64,000 nt of DNA from Lentzea albidocapillata subsp. violacea (GTDB taxonomy: Bacteria > Actinomycetota > Actinomycetes > Mycobacteriales > Pseudonocardiaceae): assembly GCF_900100275.1 (NCBI RefSeq), contig NZ_FNET01000022.1, positions 62,001 to 126,000 of the forward strand, written 5' to 3'. Shown piece by piece: positions 31,022-38,690 of this stretch. Every line of letters starts with the position of its first letter. The stretch's first letter is position 1. The notes under the pieces were generated by a model. The model searched no databases, was not told the origin of the DNA, and worked only from the letters and a program-made list of their open reading frames with translations. Both the position numbers and the translations under genes were made by a program.

Positions 31022-32008
31022 TCAGCCCTCGATGCGGCGAATGCCCGAGATCGGGCCGATCGAGTCGATGTCGGCGATCTTCACCGGCTGCCCCTCGGTC
31101 GACGCGTGCACGGCGCGAATGCCGTCCACCGCCATCGCCACGTGGGACTGGCTCGAGTAGTAGACGATGATGTCGCCGGCCTTGACCTCACCACGGCTCA
31201 CCGGGCGACCGGCGGCCGCCTGGGCGTAGCTGGTGCGGCCGATGGATACGCCGGCCGAGGCGTATGCCTTCTGGATCAGCGACGAGCAGTCCCACGTGTT
31301 CGGGCCGTTGGAGCCGTAGACGTAGAGGTCGCCACGCTGGTCGAGCGCGAACTGCAGGGCGCGGCCCGCGGTGCCCGCCGGGACGTTGATGTTCGACATG
31401 TCGCCGGCCTGCGCCAGCGTGTTGCGCACCGACGCGCTCAGCGAACGGTACTGGGCCGTCGCCTCCGCGAGCTGCTTGTCGAGAGCGGCCTTCTTCTGGT
31501 CCATCTCGGCGAGGAGCTTCTTCGACGTCTCGGTCGCCTCGTTGGCCGACTTCGTCGCCGCGTCGGCCGCGTTGACGGCGTCGGTCAGCTTCTGCAGCGC
31601 GTCCGCGTTGTCGGCCGCGAGGATGTTGATGGCCGACATGCGGTTGAGGAAGTCCTGCTGCGAGTCGCTCACCAGCAGCGCGGAGATCTGGCTGAAGTTC
31701 GCGCCGGAGTTGGTGGCCTCGGTGAGGAGGTCGACCTGACCGCGGAGGGACTCCTCGGCCTGCTGGGCGCCGGCCAGGTCGCCCTTGGCCTTGTCCAGCT
31801 CGCCCTGCTTGGCCTTCAGGTCTTCCTGGGCCTTGAGGTGGTCCTGGTTGAGCTTGGAGGCCTGTTCGGACAGCTCGTTGAACTTCGCGAGCGCGTCCGC
31901 GGCGCTGGGCTGTGCGGTGGCCGGTGCCGTGGGCAGTGCCGCGGCGACAACTGCTGCCGTCGCCACGAATGCTCCACGCACGATGCGGCGTGAGGGTTGC
32001 GACACCAC
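31022..32008 (-). CDS. Secreted NlpC/P60 peptidoglycan hydrolase (RipA-like)
   Basis: A 328-residue C40 peptidase. The signal peptide has a twin-Arg-like start (RRIVRGAFVATAAVVAAALPTAPATA) with cleavage near 32. Residues 35-200 are a long coiled coil that in RipA/PcsB-type proteins controls access to the active site. The NlpC/P60 domain (about 210-325) has Cys241 in NTWDCSSL, His289 in SQSHVAMAVDG and His301 in VHAST, the complete triad. It should cleave the gamma-D-Glu-mDAP bond in septal peptidoglycan. It ends in a strong terminator. It is a tandem paralogue of the next gene, sharing the coiled-coil layout and about 75-residue blocks of near-identity. Confidence 0.9.
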   Translation of the reverse strand: MVSQPSRRIVRGAFVATAAVVAAALPTAPATAQPSAADALAKFNELSEQASKLNQDHLKAQEDLKAKQGELDKAKGDLAGAQQAEESLRGQVDLLTEATNSGANFSQISALLVSDSQQDFLNRMSAINILAADNADALQKLTDAVNAADAATKSANEATETSKKLLAEMDQKKAALDKQLAEATAQYRSLSASVRNTLAQAGDMSNINVPAGTAGRALQFALDQRGDLYVYGSNGPNTWDCSSLIQKAYASAGVSIGRTSYAQAAAGRPVSRGEVKAGDIIVYYSSQSHVAMAVDGIRAVHASTEGQPVKIADIDSIGPISGIRRIEG

Positions 32009-32117
32009 GTCGCGGTTCCTCCTTTTTCCTGGCAGTCGCCCCCGCGAGAACTACTCCGCGTGAGGCGACAACCTTGGCGGGTGCCCCGAGTGGGTTAACT
32101 GCTGGGCCGAAGGTCTC

Positions 32118-32142
32118 GGCAAGGTTACGGAATGACCTTGCC
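32118..32142 (-). promoter_or_regulatory. Inverted repeat in the 5' leader of the NlpC/P60 gene
   Basis: GGCAAGGT (32118-32125) and ACCTTGCC (32135-32142) form a perfect 8-bp inverted repeat with a 9-nt spacer, about 110-135 bp upstream of the 32008 start in a 223-bp leader. It could be a regulator site or a structured leader. The rest of the leader shows only a GTTAACCC stretch and no recognised riboswitch core. Confidence 0.4.
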
Positions 32143-32231
32143 TTCGTCTACCACCGGGGCCCCATCAGTTCACCGGCCAGCACGCTCTCACAGTCGTCCA
32201 CGTGGGTTTATCGCGGGGTGGGAGAGACGCG

Positions 32232-33200
32232 TCACCCGACCACCCGGCGGATCACCGAAATGGGCCCGATCGAGTCGATGTTCGCGATCTTCACCGGCAC
32301 GCCCTCGGTGGACGCGTGCACCGCTCGGGTGCCGTCCACGGCCATCGCCACGTGCGACTGACCCGAGTAATAGATGATGAGGTCGCCCGGCGCGACCTCG
32401 CCGCGACCCACGCCGCGGCCGACCTTCGCCTGGTCGTAGGTGACGCGCGGAATGGACACGCCGGCGGCCCGGTAGGCGGCCTGCATCAGCGACGAGCAGT
32501 CCCACGAGTTCGGTCCGTTCGAGCCGAACACGTACGGCTTGCCCTGCTCGCCCAGCGCGAAGGTGAGCGCGGCGCCGGCCGCACCGGCGGGCGCGTTCAC
32601 GGTCACCTTGGGGCCGGGAGCGGCCAGGGTCTGCTTCTGCGGCGCGGACAACGACTGGTACTTCGTCCGCGCGGTGGACACCTGCTGTTCCATGGCGGCC
32701 TTGCGGGTGGAGACGTCCGCGGCGAGCTTCTCCGCGGCGGCCGCGGCGCTGGTCGCGTCGGTGCGGGCCTTCGTCGCCTCGGTCAGCGTGGCGTTCATCC
32801 GAGAGACCGCCGCGTTCTGGTCGGCGGCGATGATGTTCATCGCCTGCATGCGTTCCAGGAAGTCCTGCTGGGACGTCGAGGTAAGGAACGCCGACAGGTC
32901 GCCCAGCCGGGCACCCTCGAACGTCGCCTCGGTCAGCGTGTCGACCTGGCCGCGGAACTGCTCCGACTCGGCCAGCGCCTTCTTCTCGGCCTCGGTGGCG
33001 GCGACCACGATCCCGTTCGCCCTCGACAGGTCGCTCTGCGCCTTGAGGTGGTCCTGGCTGAGCTTCTCCGCCTCCCGCGTCAGGTCGTTGTAGACCTTCA
33101 GCGCGTCGTCGGCGGGTTGCGCGCGCGCCGAAGGCATCGACACCACCGTCGCGGCGATCACGGCGGCCAAAGCGGTAGTCCTTGCAGCACGGCCGGGCAC
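32232..33200 (-). CDS. Secreted NlpC/P60 peptidoglycan hydrolase, tandem paralogue
   Basis: A 322-residue paralogue of the gene at 31022-32008. The signal peptide is MPGRAARTTALAAVIAATVV to about residue 27 (ARAQP), then a coiled coil (30-190) and an NlpC/P60 domain with Cys235 in NSWDCSSL, His283 in GQSHVAMAVDG and His295 in VHAST. Blocks such as SQQDFLERMQAMNIIAADQNA match SQQDFLNRMSAINILAADNAD in the other copy, showing an old tandem duplication. A 223-bp gap with its own leader separates them, so they may be expressed separately. A tiny secreted peptide gene precedes it by 63 bp. Confidence 0.9.
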   Translation of the reverse strand: MPGRAARTTALAAVIAATVVSMPSARAQPADDALKVYNDLTREAEKLSQDHLKAQSDLSRANGIVVAATEAEKKALAESEQFRGQVDTLTEATFEGARLGDLSAFLTSTSQQDFLERMQAMNIIAADQNAAVSRMNATLTEATKARTDATSAAAAAEKLAADVSTRKAAMEQQVSTARTKYQSLSAPQKQTLAAPGPKVTVNAPAGAAGAALTFALGEQGKPYVFGSNGPNSWDCSSLMQAAYRAAGVSIPRVTYDQAKVGRGVGRGEVAPGDLIIYYSGQSHVAMAVDGTRAVHASTEGVPVKIANIDSIGPISVIRRVVG

Positions 33201-33263
33201 GCGGCCTCCTCAGGAGTCGGAATCGGCTTCTGAGGAGGCCTACGGCCGAACGGGTGCAGGGGT

Positions 33264-33416
33264 TCAGTCGAGGTCGACGAGCGGTCCTTCGACAACGAGG
33301 ACGGGAGCGTCGAACTCGACGTCCACCAGTTCGTCGGCGAGTGCTGGCGAGGCCGTCACCAGCACGGCTCCCGCGGTGGCGGCCAAGGTGGTTGCGATGC
33401 GTGAAGTCAAAGACAC
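33264..33416 (-). CDS. Tiny secreted acidic peptide
   Basis: An open frame of 50 codons from GTG 33416, with AGG 9 nt upstream, or from TTG 33410. It begins with a clean signal peptide (TSRIATTLAATAGAVLVTASPALA) and leaves a 23-residue mature peptide, DELVDVEFDAPVLVVEGPLV plus DLD, with seven acidic residues and no basic ones. Pairs of VxVE/VxVD suggest short beta strands. No family is recognised. It lies just upstream of the NlpC/P60 pair on the same strand and could be an envelope peptide or an inhibitor or pro-form partner of those hydrolases; that is speculation. It may also be a chance frame, though the signal peptide argues for a gene. Confidence 0.45.
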   Translation of the reverse strand: MSLTSRIATTLAATAGAVLVTASPALADELVDVEFDAPVLVVEGPLVDLD

Positions 33417-33465
33417 GAAGAGCAACCTAACGGCCAAAAGTCGCAAATCGGGCGGCCTCACCCGA

Positions 33466-33783
33466 TCAGGCGGCCCGGCGTGCCTCGATCGAGGCACGGC
33501 ACGCGGCGATCAGGCGGGCGGTGGCGGCGCTGCCCCCGCGCCCACAGCGGGGGCAGCGCATCGCGACGGCACCGGTGAGCTCGTCGACCACGACGCCCAG
33601 CGGCGAGTCGCAGCCCCGGCACCAGCGGTGCCGCGTGACCGGGTTGACGTGCACGGGCGACGAGACGCACTCGTGGATCCACCTCCCGTGCACGTGGCAG
33701 GTCAGGCGGTCGTCGGGCGCCAGCACGCCGTCGTCCTCGGCGTGGTCCTCTTCGACCAGTGTTGCGATGAGCGTGGCGATCAT
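33466..33783 (-). CDS. Small protein with two CxxC knuckles
   Basis: A 105-residue protein from ATG 33783, 6 nt after GGAGGG. The longer frame from 34149 is rejected because its extra residues are antisense to the lipoprotein gene. It has CHVHGRWIHEC, then WCRGCDSPLG and MRCPRCGRGG, giving two CxxC pairs that probably bind one zinc, and a helical end (SAATARLIAACRASIEARRAA). The N-terminal half is acidic. Proteins of this layout are widespread in Pseudonocardiaceae as hypotheticals. It is divergent from the iron-siderophore operon. No function can be assigned. Confidence 0.6.
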   Translation of the reverse strand: MIATLIATLVEEDHAEDDGVLAPDDRLTCHVHGRWIHECVSSPVHVNPVTRHRWCRGCDSPLGVVVDELTGAVAMRCPRCGRGGSAATARLIAACRASIEARRAA

Positions 33784-33935
33784 GGCGACCCTCCGATCCG
33801 GAACCTGCCTTCTGCTGGAACGTCGAACCGGCGACGGCGAAATCGACACGCGCCGCCGGCTTTCGACGCGCAGTCGTCGCGTGATTCCGCACGGTGATCC
33901 GCCTACCGCGAATTCCTGGGTCGCACACCCTCTTG

Positions 33936-33954
33936 ATAGGTTAGGCAAGCCTAA
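33936..33954. promoter_or_regulatory. IdeR/DmdR iron box
   Basis: ATAGGTTAGGCAAGCCTAA matches 16 of 19 positions of the iron box TTAGGTTAGGCTAACCTAA bound by IdeR/DtxR-type repressors. It ends 16 bp before the GTG start of the siderophore-binding lipoprotein gene, so Fe2+-loaded IdeR would block transcription of the iron operon. It may also affect the divergent small gene. Confidence 0.85.
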
Positions 33955-33970
33955 ATCAGGAGGTGGACAG

Positions 33971-34963
33971 GTGCGCAGGACAGTCGCCGCGGTTCTGCTG
34001 CTCGGCCTGGTGGCCGGGTGCGGTGGAAACGCTCCCACGGAGCAGGGAAGTGGCCAGTGGTCCTTCAAGGACGATCGCGGTAAGGAGGTCACCGCGCCGA
34101 AACGGCCGGAGCGCGTCGTCGCGCAGGTGTCCGCCGCGGGCGCACTCAAGGACTACGGCATCAACGTCGTCGGCACGTTCGGCCCGCTCAAGCGCGCGGA
34201 CGGCACGACCGACCCGGAGGCCGGCAGCATCGACCCGAGCCAGGTCACCGACGTCACCGGCCCTGGCTACGGCGAGATCGACTTCGAGAAGTTCGCCGCG
34301 CTGAACGCCGACCTGGTCGTCGCCGGCTACTACCCCGAGGTCTCCGGGCTCTGGCACCTCACCGCCGAGTTCGAGGAGAAGGTTCTCAAGGTCGCCCCGA
34401 CCGTCGGCATCGGCCAGTCTAAGATCCAGCTGCCGGACGGGATCAAGCGCTTCAAGGAGCTCGCGAAGTCGCTCGGCGCCGACGTCGACTCCGCGAAGGT
34501 GAAGGCCGACGAGGAGGCCTTCACCAAGGCAGCCGACAGGCTCAGGGCCATCGGCAGGAAGATGACCGACGCGAAGCAGAAGATCCAGGTGATCGGCGCG
34601 GACCCGAAGCTCCTCTACGTCGCCGTGCCCGCCCGCAACCCCGACCTCGACTGGTACGTCAAGGAGCTCGGGCTGCCGATGCTCACGCCGGAGAAGCCCG
34701 ACGCCGAGGGCGGCGGCTACTTCCAGTCGCTGTCGTGGGAGAACTCCGGCACGTACAAGGAGCACGTGATCATGTGGGACACCCGCCAGCACGTGCTCGC
34801 CCCGGAGCAGATGAAGGAGGGCCACCCGGTCTTCCAGGGCCTGCCCGCCGTGCAGGCCGGCCGGTTCGTCGAGTGGAACGCGGTCGCGCCGCTGAGCTAC
34901 TCCTCCTACGCCGCCATCATGAACAAATTGGCTGACCAGCTGGACCAGGTGTTGGCAAAGTAG
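33971..34963 (+). CDS. Iron-siderophore ABC transporter substrate-binding lipoprotein
   Basis: A 330-residue class III periplasmic-binding protein. The lipobox VAVLLLGLVAGC region (LVAGC, Cys near 17) anchors it to the membrane. RPERVVAQVSAAGALKDYGI and ALNADLVVAGYYPEVSG are FepB/FhuD-type blocks, joined by a long rigid helix around 180-210. GTG 33971 follows AGGAGG by 6 nt. It lies behind an iron box and is followed 4 bp later by an MFS gene. No permease or ATPase is nearby, so uptake partners must be encoded elsewhere. The cognate siderophore is unknown. Confidence 0.88.
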   Translation: MRRTVAAVLLLGLVAGCGGNAPTEQGSGQWSFKDDRGKEVTAPKRPERVVAQVSAAGALKDYGINVVGTFGPLKRADGTTDPEAGSIDPSQVTDVTGPGYGEIDFEKFAALNADLVVAGYYPEVSGLWHLTAEFEEKVLKVAPTVGIGQSKIQLPDGIKRFKELAKSLGADVDSAKVKADEEAFTKAADRLRAIGRKMTDAKQKIQVIGADPKLLYVAVPARNPDLDWYVKELGLPMLTPEKPDAEGGGYFQSLSWENSGTYKEHVIMWDTRQHVLAPEQMKEGHPVFQGLPAVQAGRFVEWNAVAPLSYSSYAAIMNKLADQLDQVLAK

Positions 34964-34967
34964 CCAT

Positions 34968-36167
34968 GTGCTGACGCTTCTGAGGGAAAACGGCCCGTTG
35001 CGCGTGCTCAGCACCGCACGGGTCGTTTCTGTCGTGGGGGACGCGCTCAGTCTCGTCACACTGATGGTGCACGTGCAGTCCGTGCTGGGGAAAGCCATCG
35101 CGGTGGCGGCGCTGCTGCTCGTGGGCGACTTCGCGCCGTCGTTGCTCAGCCCGCTGACGGGCGTCATCAGCGACAGGTTCGACCGGCGCACCGTCATGAT
35201 CGTCTGCGAGGTCGCGCAGGGCGTGTTGCTGGCGGTCATCGCGCTCACGCTGCCGCCGTTGCCGATCCTGCTCGCGCTGGTGGGCGTGCGGGCCGTGATC
35301 GGGCAGGTCTTCATCCCCGCCTCGCGAGCGGCGGTGCCGAGCCTGGTCGCCCCGAAGGACCTCGCGCAGGCGAACACCGCGCTGGGCCTCGGATCCAACA
35401 GCGCCGACGTCATCGGGCCGTTCCTCGCCGCCTTGCTACTGCAGTTCATGGACACCCGCGGCGTGCTGCTCGTGGACGCGGTCTCGTTCGGCCTGTCGGC
35501 GTTGTTGTTGCTGCGCCTGCCGAAACTCGTGGTGCCGGCCGAGCCGGGGGAGACGGTGTTCACCGACGTGAAGGCCGGGGTGAGCGAGATCTGGCGCAAC
35601 CGGGCGCTGCGGATCATGTTCCTCGGCTTCTGCGGTGTCGTCGCGTGCACCGCCATCGACGACGTCGCCGTGCTGCAACTGACCATGGGGGTCTTCGGCG
35701 AGTCGGAGAGTGTCGCCGGTGTCGTGCTCGGCGCGGTGGGTATTGGTCTGCTGATCGGCTATGCGTTGCTGGCCAGGGGTTCCGCGCGGTGGAGCATGGT
35801 CGCGTTGCTCGTCACCGGGTTCCTGATCAGCAGTGCCGGCAACCTGTTCACCGGCCTGGCGTGGGGCGTCGCGTCCGCGTTCGCGCTGCAAGCGGTGCGG
35901 GGACTGGGAATCGCGGCGATGGACGTCGCGCACAGCACGCTGATCCAGCGGCTCGTGCCCGGTGATCGGACAGGCAGGGTGTTCGGCAACTTCTACGGCG
36001 GGATCGGTGTGGCGGCCGCGGTGTCGTACATCGCCGGTGGTCTGCTCATCGACGTGCTGGGGCCGCAGCTGATCCTCGTGATCGCGGGCGGCGCGGGGGT
36101 TTTGGTGTCGTTGTGGGTGGTTGCCGCCGCACGGGCGAGAGGTGTTGAGTGGGAACCAGCCTCTTGA
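34968..36167 (+). CDS. MFS transporter, EntS-like
   Basis: A 399-residue major facilitator with 12 predicted helices. The loop 2-3 motif GVISDRFDRRTVMIVCEV and FIPASRAAVPSLVAPKDLAQANTALGLGSNSADVIGP match the EntS/DHA3 subgroup, which exports siderophores or drugs. GTG 34968 is used because ATG 34966 terminates after two codons. It starts 4 bp after the siderophore-binding lipoprotein gene, so both are under the iron box. A siderophore-export or recycling role is the simplest reading; it may also export unrelated compounds. Confidence 0.8.
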   Translation: MLTLLRENGPLRVLSTARVVSVVGDALSLVTLMVHVQSVLGKAIAVAALLLVGDFAPSLLSPLTGVISDRFDRRTVMIVCEVAQGVLLAVIALTLPPLPILLALVGVRAVIGQVFIPASRAAVPSLVAPKDLAQANTALGLGSNSADVIGPFLAALLLQFMDTRGVLLVDAVSFGLSALLLLRLPKLVVPAEPGETVFTDVKAGVSEIWRNRALRIMFLGFCGVVACTAIDDVAVLQLTMGVFGESESVAGVVLGAVGIGLLIGYALLARGSARWSMVALLVTGFLISSAGNLFTGLAWGVASAFALQAVRGLGIAAMDVAHSTLIQRLVPGDRTGRVFGNFYGGIGVAAAVSYIAGGLLIDVLGPQLILVIAGGAGVLVSLWVVAAARARGVEWEPAS

Positions 36168-36179
36168 GGGGAGAAGGCG

Positions 36180-37187
36180 ATGTGGGGGAAACGCATTGCT
36201 GTTCTTGCTGTTTCGTTGCTGCTGACCGGATTGACCGCCTCCGTCGCGCAGGCGGGCGCCGGGGTAGTGCCCGCGTCGACGTCGTGGACGTCCGCTGACC
36301 GGGGTTTCGTCCTGGGCCTCGACACCCTGTGCCAGACCGCGAACTGCCCGCAGCTCGTCCGCACGCTCGACGGTGGCGCGTCGTGGACGCGGGTGAAGAC
36401 CCCGGCGCTGTCCGTGCCGGAGACCGACCGGCTGCGGGTGCTGTTCGCGAACGACGCGGCCGGCATGGTGACCGATGGCGAGCAGCTGTTCGTCACCAGC
36501 AACGGCGGCACGCGCTGGGAACCGTCCGGGATCAAGGGAACCGTTGGCGCACTGGGCTTCGACGACTCCGGCTTCCTCGCGGTGAGCTACGACGGCACGT
36601 CGTCGCGGCTCTTCCACCGCGAGCTGTGGTTCGGCTCGTGGCAGCCGGTGCCGGGCGTCGAGGTCAAGGGTCAGTCTCACGGTGAGATCGCTCCCGGTCA
36701 GGTCTCGCTGTCGACGATCGGCGTGGAGAACCGGTACTGGACCCGGTCACCGGCGGGCTGGCTGGAGGAACCGGCGCCGTGCACGGAGTTCTCGGCCACC
36801 CGGCTCGGCACCGTCGGCGCCGACCGCTATGCGTTGTGCAGCTTCGATCCCGGCTTCGGGAACATGACGAAGGAACTACGTCAGGCCGTGGGCGATGGGC
36901 CGTTCAAGACCGTCAGCGTGCCGCCGCGCGAGGGCATCACGACGGGTTTCGCGGTGTCATCGGAGGCGGCGCTCGTGGCCGCGACCGGACGTGACTGGTC
37001 GTTCGTGCACCGCGGTGCCGGCGCGAAGTGGGACACGCCGCTCACCCTGGGCGGACCGCCGTTCGAGGACCTGGCGTTCTCGGGCTCGCGCCACGCCACG
37101 CTGGTGCGTGGCGGGCCCGGCCAGGAGTTCGCCGAGATCCACCGGACCGACGACGCCGGACTGACCTGGAAGATCTTGTCGGTGTAG
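36180..37187 (+). CDS. Secreted Asp-box beta-propeller protein
   Basis: A 335-residue protein with a signal peptide (MWGKRIAVLAVSLLLTGLTASVAQAG, cleavage near 25). At least three Asp-box/BNR-like repeats are visible: RTLDGGASWTRV, VTSNGGTRWEP and HRTDDAGLTWKIL, spaced as in sialidase or photosystem-assembly (Ycf48-like) propellers. The catalytic Arg triad and Tyr of sialidases are not seen, so it is probably a binding or structural propeller. Cys pairs (LCQTANCPQL, PCTEF and LCSF) may form disulphides. It starts 12 bp after the MFS gene, so iron control by read-through is possible. Confidence 0.72.
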   Translation: MWGKRIAVLAVSLLLTGLTASVAQAGAGVVPASTSWTSADRGFVLGLDTLCQTANCPQLVRTLDGGASWTRVKTPALSVPETDRLRVLFANDAAGMVTDGEQLFVTSNGGTRWEPSGIKGTVGALGFDDSGFLAVSYDGTSSRLFHRELWFGSWQPVPGVEVKGQSHGEIAPGQVSLSTIGVENRYWTRSPAGWLEEPAPCTEFSATRLGTVGADRYALCSFDPGFGNMTKELRQAVGDGPFKTVSVPPREGITTGFAVSSEAALVAATGRDWSFVHRGAGAKWDTPLTLGGPPFEDLAFSGSRHATLVRGGPGQEFAEIHRTDDAGLTWKILSV

Positions 37188-37204
37188 CTCGGTACCCTCG
37201 CTTC

Positions 37205-38122
37205 ATGGAGCCCTACGACCACGGCATGCTCGACGTCGGCGACGGCAACCAGATCTACTGGGAGACCGTCGGCGACCCCGGCGGCAAGCCCGCCGTGTTC
37301 CTCCACGGCGGCCCCGGCGGCCCGGCGAAGGGCGCGCGGAAGTCGCTCGACGCGGCGAAGTTCCGCATCGTGATCTTCCATCAGCGCGGGTGCGGCCAGA
37401 GCACTCCGCACGCGAGCGACCCGGCCGCGGACATGAGCGTCAACACCACCGAGCACCTGATCGCGGACATGGAGCAGCTCCGCGAGCACCTCGGCATCGA
37501 GAAGTGGTTGCTGTACGGCGGTTCCTGGGGCACGACGCTCGCGGTCGCCTACGCCCAGCGGCATCCCGAGCGGGTGTCGGAGATGATCCTGATCGCGGTC
37601 ACGTTGTCGTCGCAGCGCGAGCTGGATTGGCTCTACAAGGGCGTTTCCCGGTTCTTCCCGGAGGCCTGGGCCCGGTTCAGCGCGCATGCCGGTGGCGGGC
37701 CCGACGTCGTCCGTGCGTACGCGCAGCTGATGGAGAGCCCGGATCACGACGTCCGGGAGCAGGCGGCGCTGGAGTGGTGCCGGTGGGAGGACACCGTGCT
37801 GTCGCTGGAGAACTTCGGCAAGCCGGACGTGTTCGCCGGCCGTGCGTCCGGCGAGGTGATCGCGCTCGTGCGGATCATCGCGCACTACTACTCGCGCGGC
37901 GGTTTCGTGGACGATCTGCTGGGTGGCGCCGGCAAGCTCGCCGGCATCCCGGCCGCGCTGATCCACGGCCGCAGGGACATGAGCTGCCCGGCGGACACGG
38001 CCTACGCACTCGCGCAGGCGTGGCCGGACGCCGAGCTGACCCTCGTGGACGACAGTGGCCACAAGGGCAGCCCCGCCTTCGCAGAGGCGATCGGGGCCGC
38101 GGTCAGGAGGTTCTCCCCATGA
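37205..38122 (+). CDS. Proline iminopeptidase (S33 alpha/beta hydrolase)
   Basis: A 305-residue alpha/beta hydrolase of the prolyl aminopeptidase type. VFLHGGPGGPAKGARKSLD has the HGGPG oxyanion motif, FHQRGCGQSTPHA is the family signature DQRGCGRSxPH, YGGSWGTTLAVAYAQ holds the nucleophile Ser (GGSWG), ALIHGRRDMSCP has the Asp, and DDSGHKG has the His. It removes N-terminal Pro from peptides in the cytosol; no signal peptide is present. ATG 37205 is preferred to upstream in-frame codons. Its stop overlaps the start of the DUF1992 gene by 4 nt. Symbol pip is used for the family, but I leave it unassigned. Confidence 0.88.
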   Translation: MEPYDHGMLDVGDGNQIYWETVGDPGGKPAVFLHGGPGGPAKGARKSLDAAKFRIVIFHQRGCGQSTPHASDPAADMSVNTTEHLIADMEQLREHLGIEKWLLYGGSWGTTLAVAYAQRHPERVSEMILIAVTLSSQRELDWLYKGVSRFFPEAWARFSAHAGGGPDVVRAYAQLMESPDHDVREQAALEWCRWEDTVLSLENFGKPDVFAGRASGEVIALVRIIAHYYSRGGFVDDLLGGAGKLAGIPAALIHGRRDMSCPADTAYALAQAWPDAELTLVDDSGHKGSPAFAEAIGAAVRRFSP

Positions 38123-38690
38123 CACAACGGAAACCGCCCGGAATGGGCTTCGAGTCGTGGATCGACAGGCAGATCCGCGAGGCCCAGGAGCGCGGCGAGT
38201 TCGACGACCTGCCGAGCGCGGGCAAACCGTTGCCCGGTGCGGGCGAGACGCTAGGGCGTGTATCGAAGTCTGATCCGCGATAGCCGGGCCCGAGGCGGCC
38301 CCTGGCGGCACGGGCGACCGGCCCACATACAACACCGGTATGCGGGCCGGTCGCCCGCACCACCAGGAACCACCTCAAGCGCGGCTCTCATCGAACCAGA
38401 CTTCGATACACGCCCTGGACGAAGACTGGTGGATCAGGAAGAAGATCCGGGAGGAAGAGGGCACTGCAGGGTTGCCCCCTTCCCTGGTGCTGCGCAAGCA
38501 GGCCGAGACCGCCAGGGCCCGTGCCCTGGCGGCCGAGACCGACGAGGAGGCGCGCTCGATCATCGAGCGGATGAACGCGGAGATCCTCGACGCGCTGCGG
38601 AAACCGTTGTCCGGTCCGCCGTTGAACCTGATGCCGTTCGACGTCGGCGAGCTGCTGCGTGAGAGGAAGGGGACCTCACGCGGAGAGTGA
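38119..38690 (+). pseudogene. DUF1992 (DnaJ-homologue-like) gene disrupted by a MITE
   Basis: The first part, MTQRKPPGMGFESWIDRQIREAQERGEFDDLPSAGKPLPGAGETL, is the diagnostic DUF1992 N-terminus. It resumes after 164 bp as DEDWWIRKKIREEEG...LPPSLVLRKQAE in another frame and ends at 38690. Joining the flanks restores GAG ACG CTG GAC GAA with no loss. In the present allele translation leaves the family at codon 46 and stops at 38281-38283, giving a 54-residue product. The ATG at 38119 overlaps the aminopeptidase stop (ATGA). DUF1992 proteins are short helical proteins of unknown role. The downstream part might be expressed from GTG or ATG codons inside the insert. Confidence 0.85.
38253..38416. 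mobile_element. 164-bp MITE with 20-bp terminal inverted repeats
   Basis: The left end AGGGCGTGTATCGAAGTCTG (38253-38272) is the exact reverse complement of the right end (38397-38416). Inside, CGGGCGACCGGCCC (38311-38324) pairs with its complement at 38344-38357, so the whole element can fold into a long hairpin. It has no coding capacity. A CT on each side may be a 2-bp target duplication. The ends resemble IS5/IS630-like actinobacterial elements. Confidence 0.88.

Noticed and set aside
32009..32231. c-di-AMP (ydaO) riboswitch in the NlpC leader
   Set aside because: The GGGGGACCCA-type core and the CAGCUAACCUCG-like segment are not present; only a generic hairpin can be seen, so I list it as an inverted repeat.
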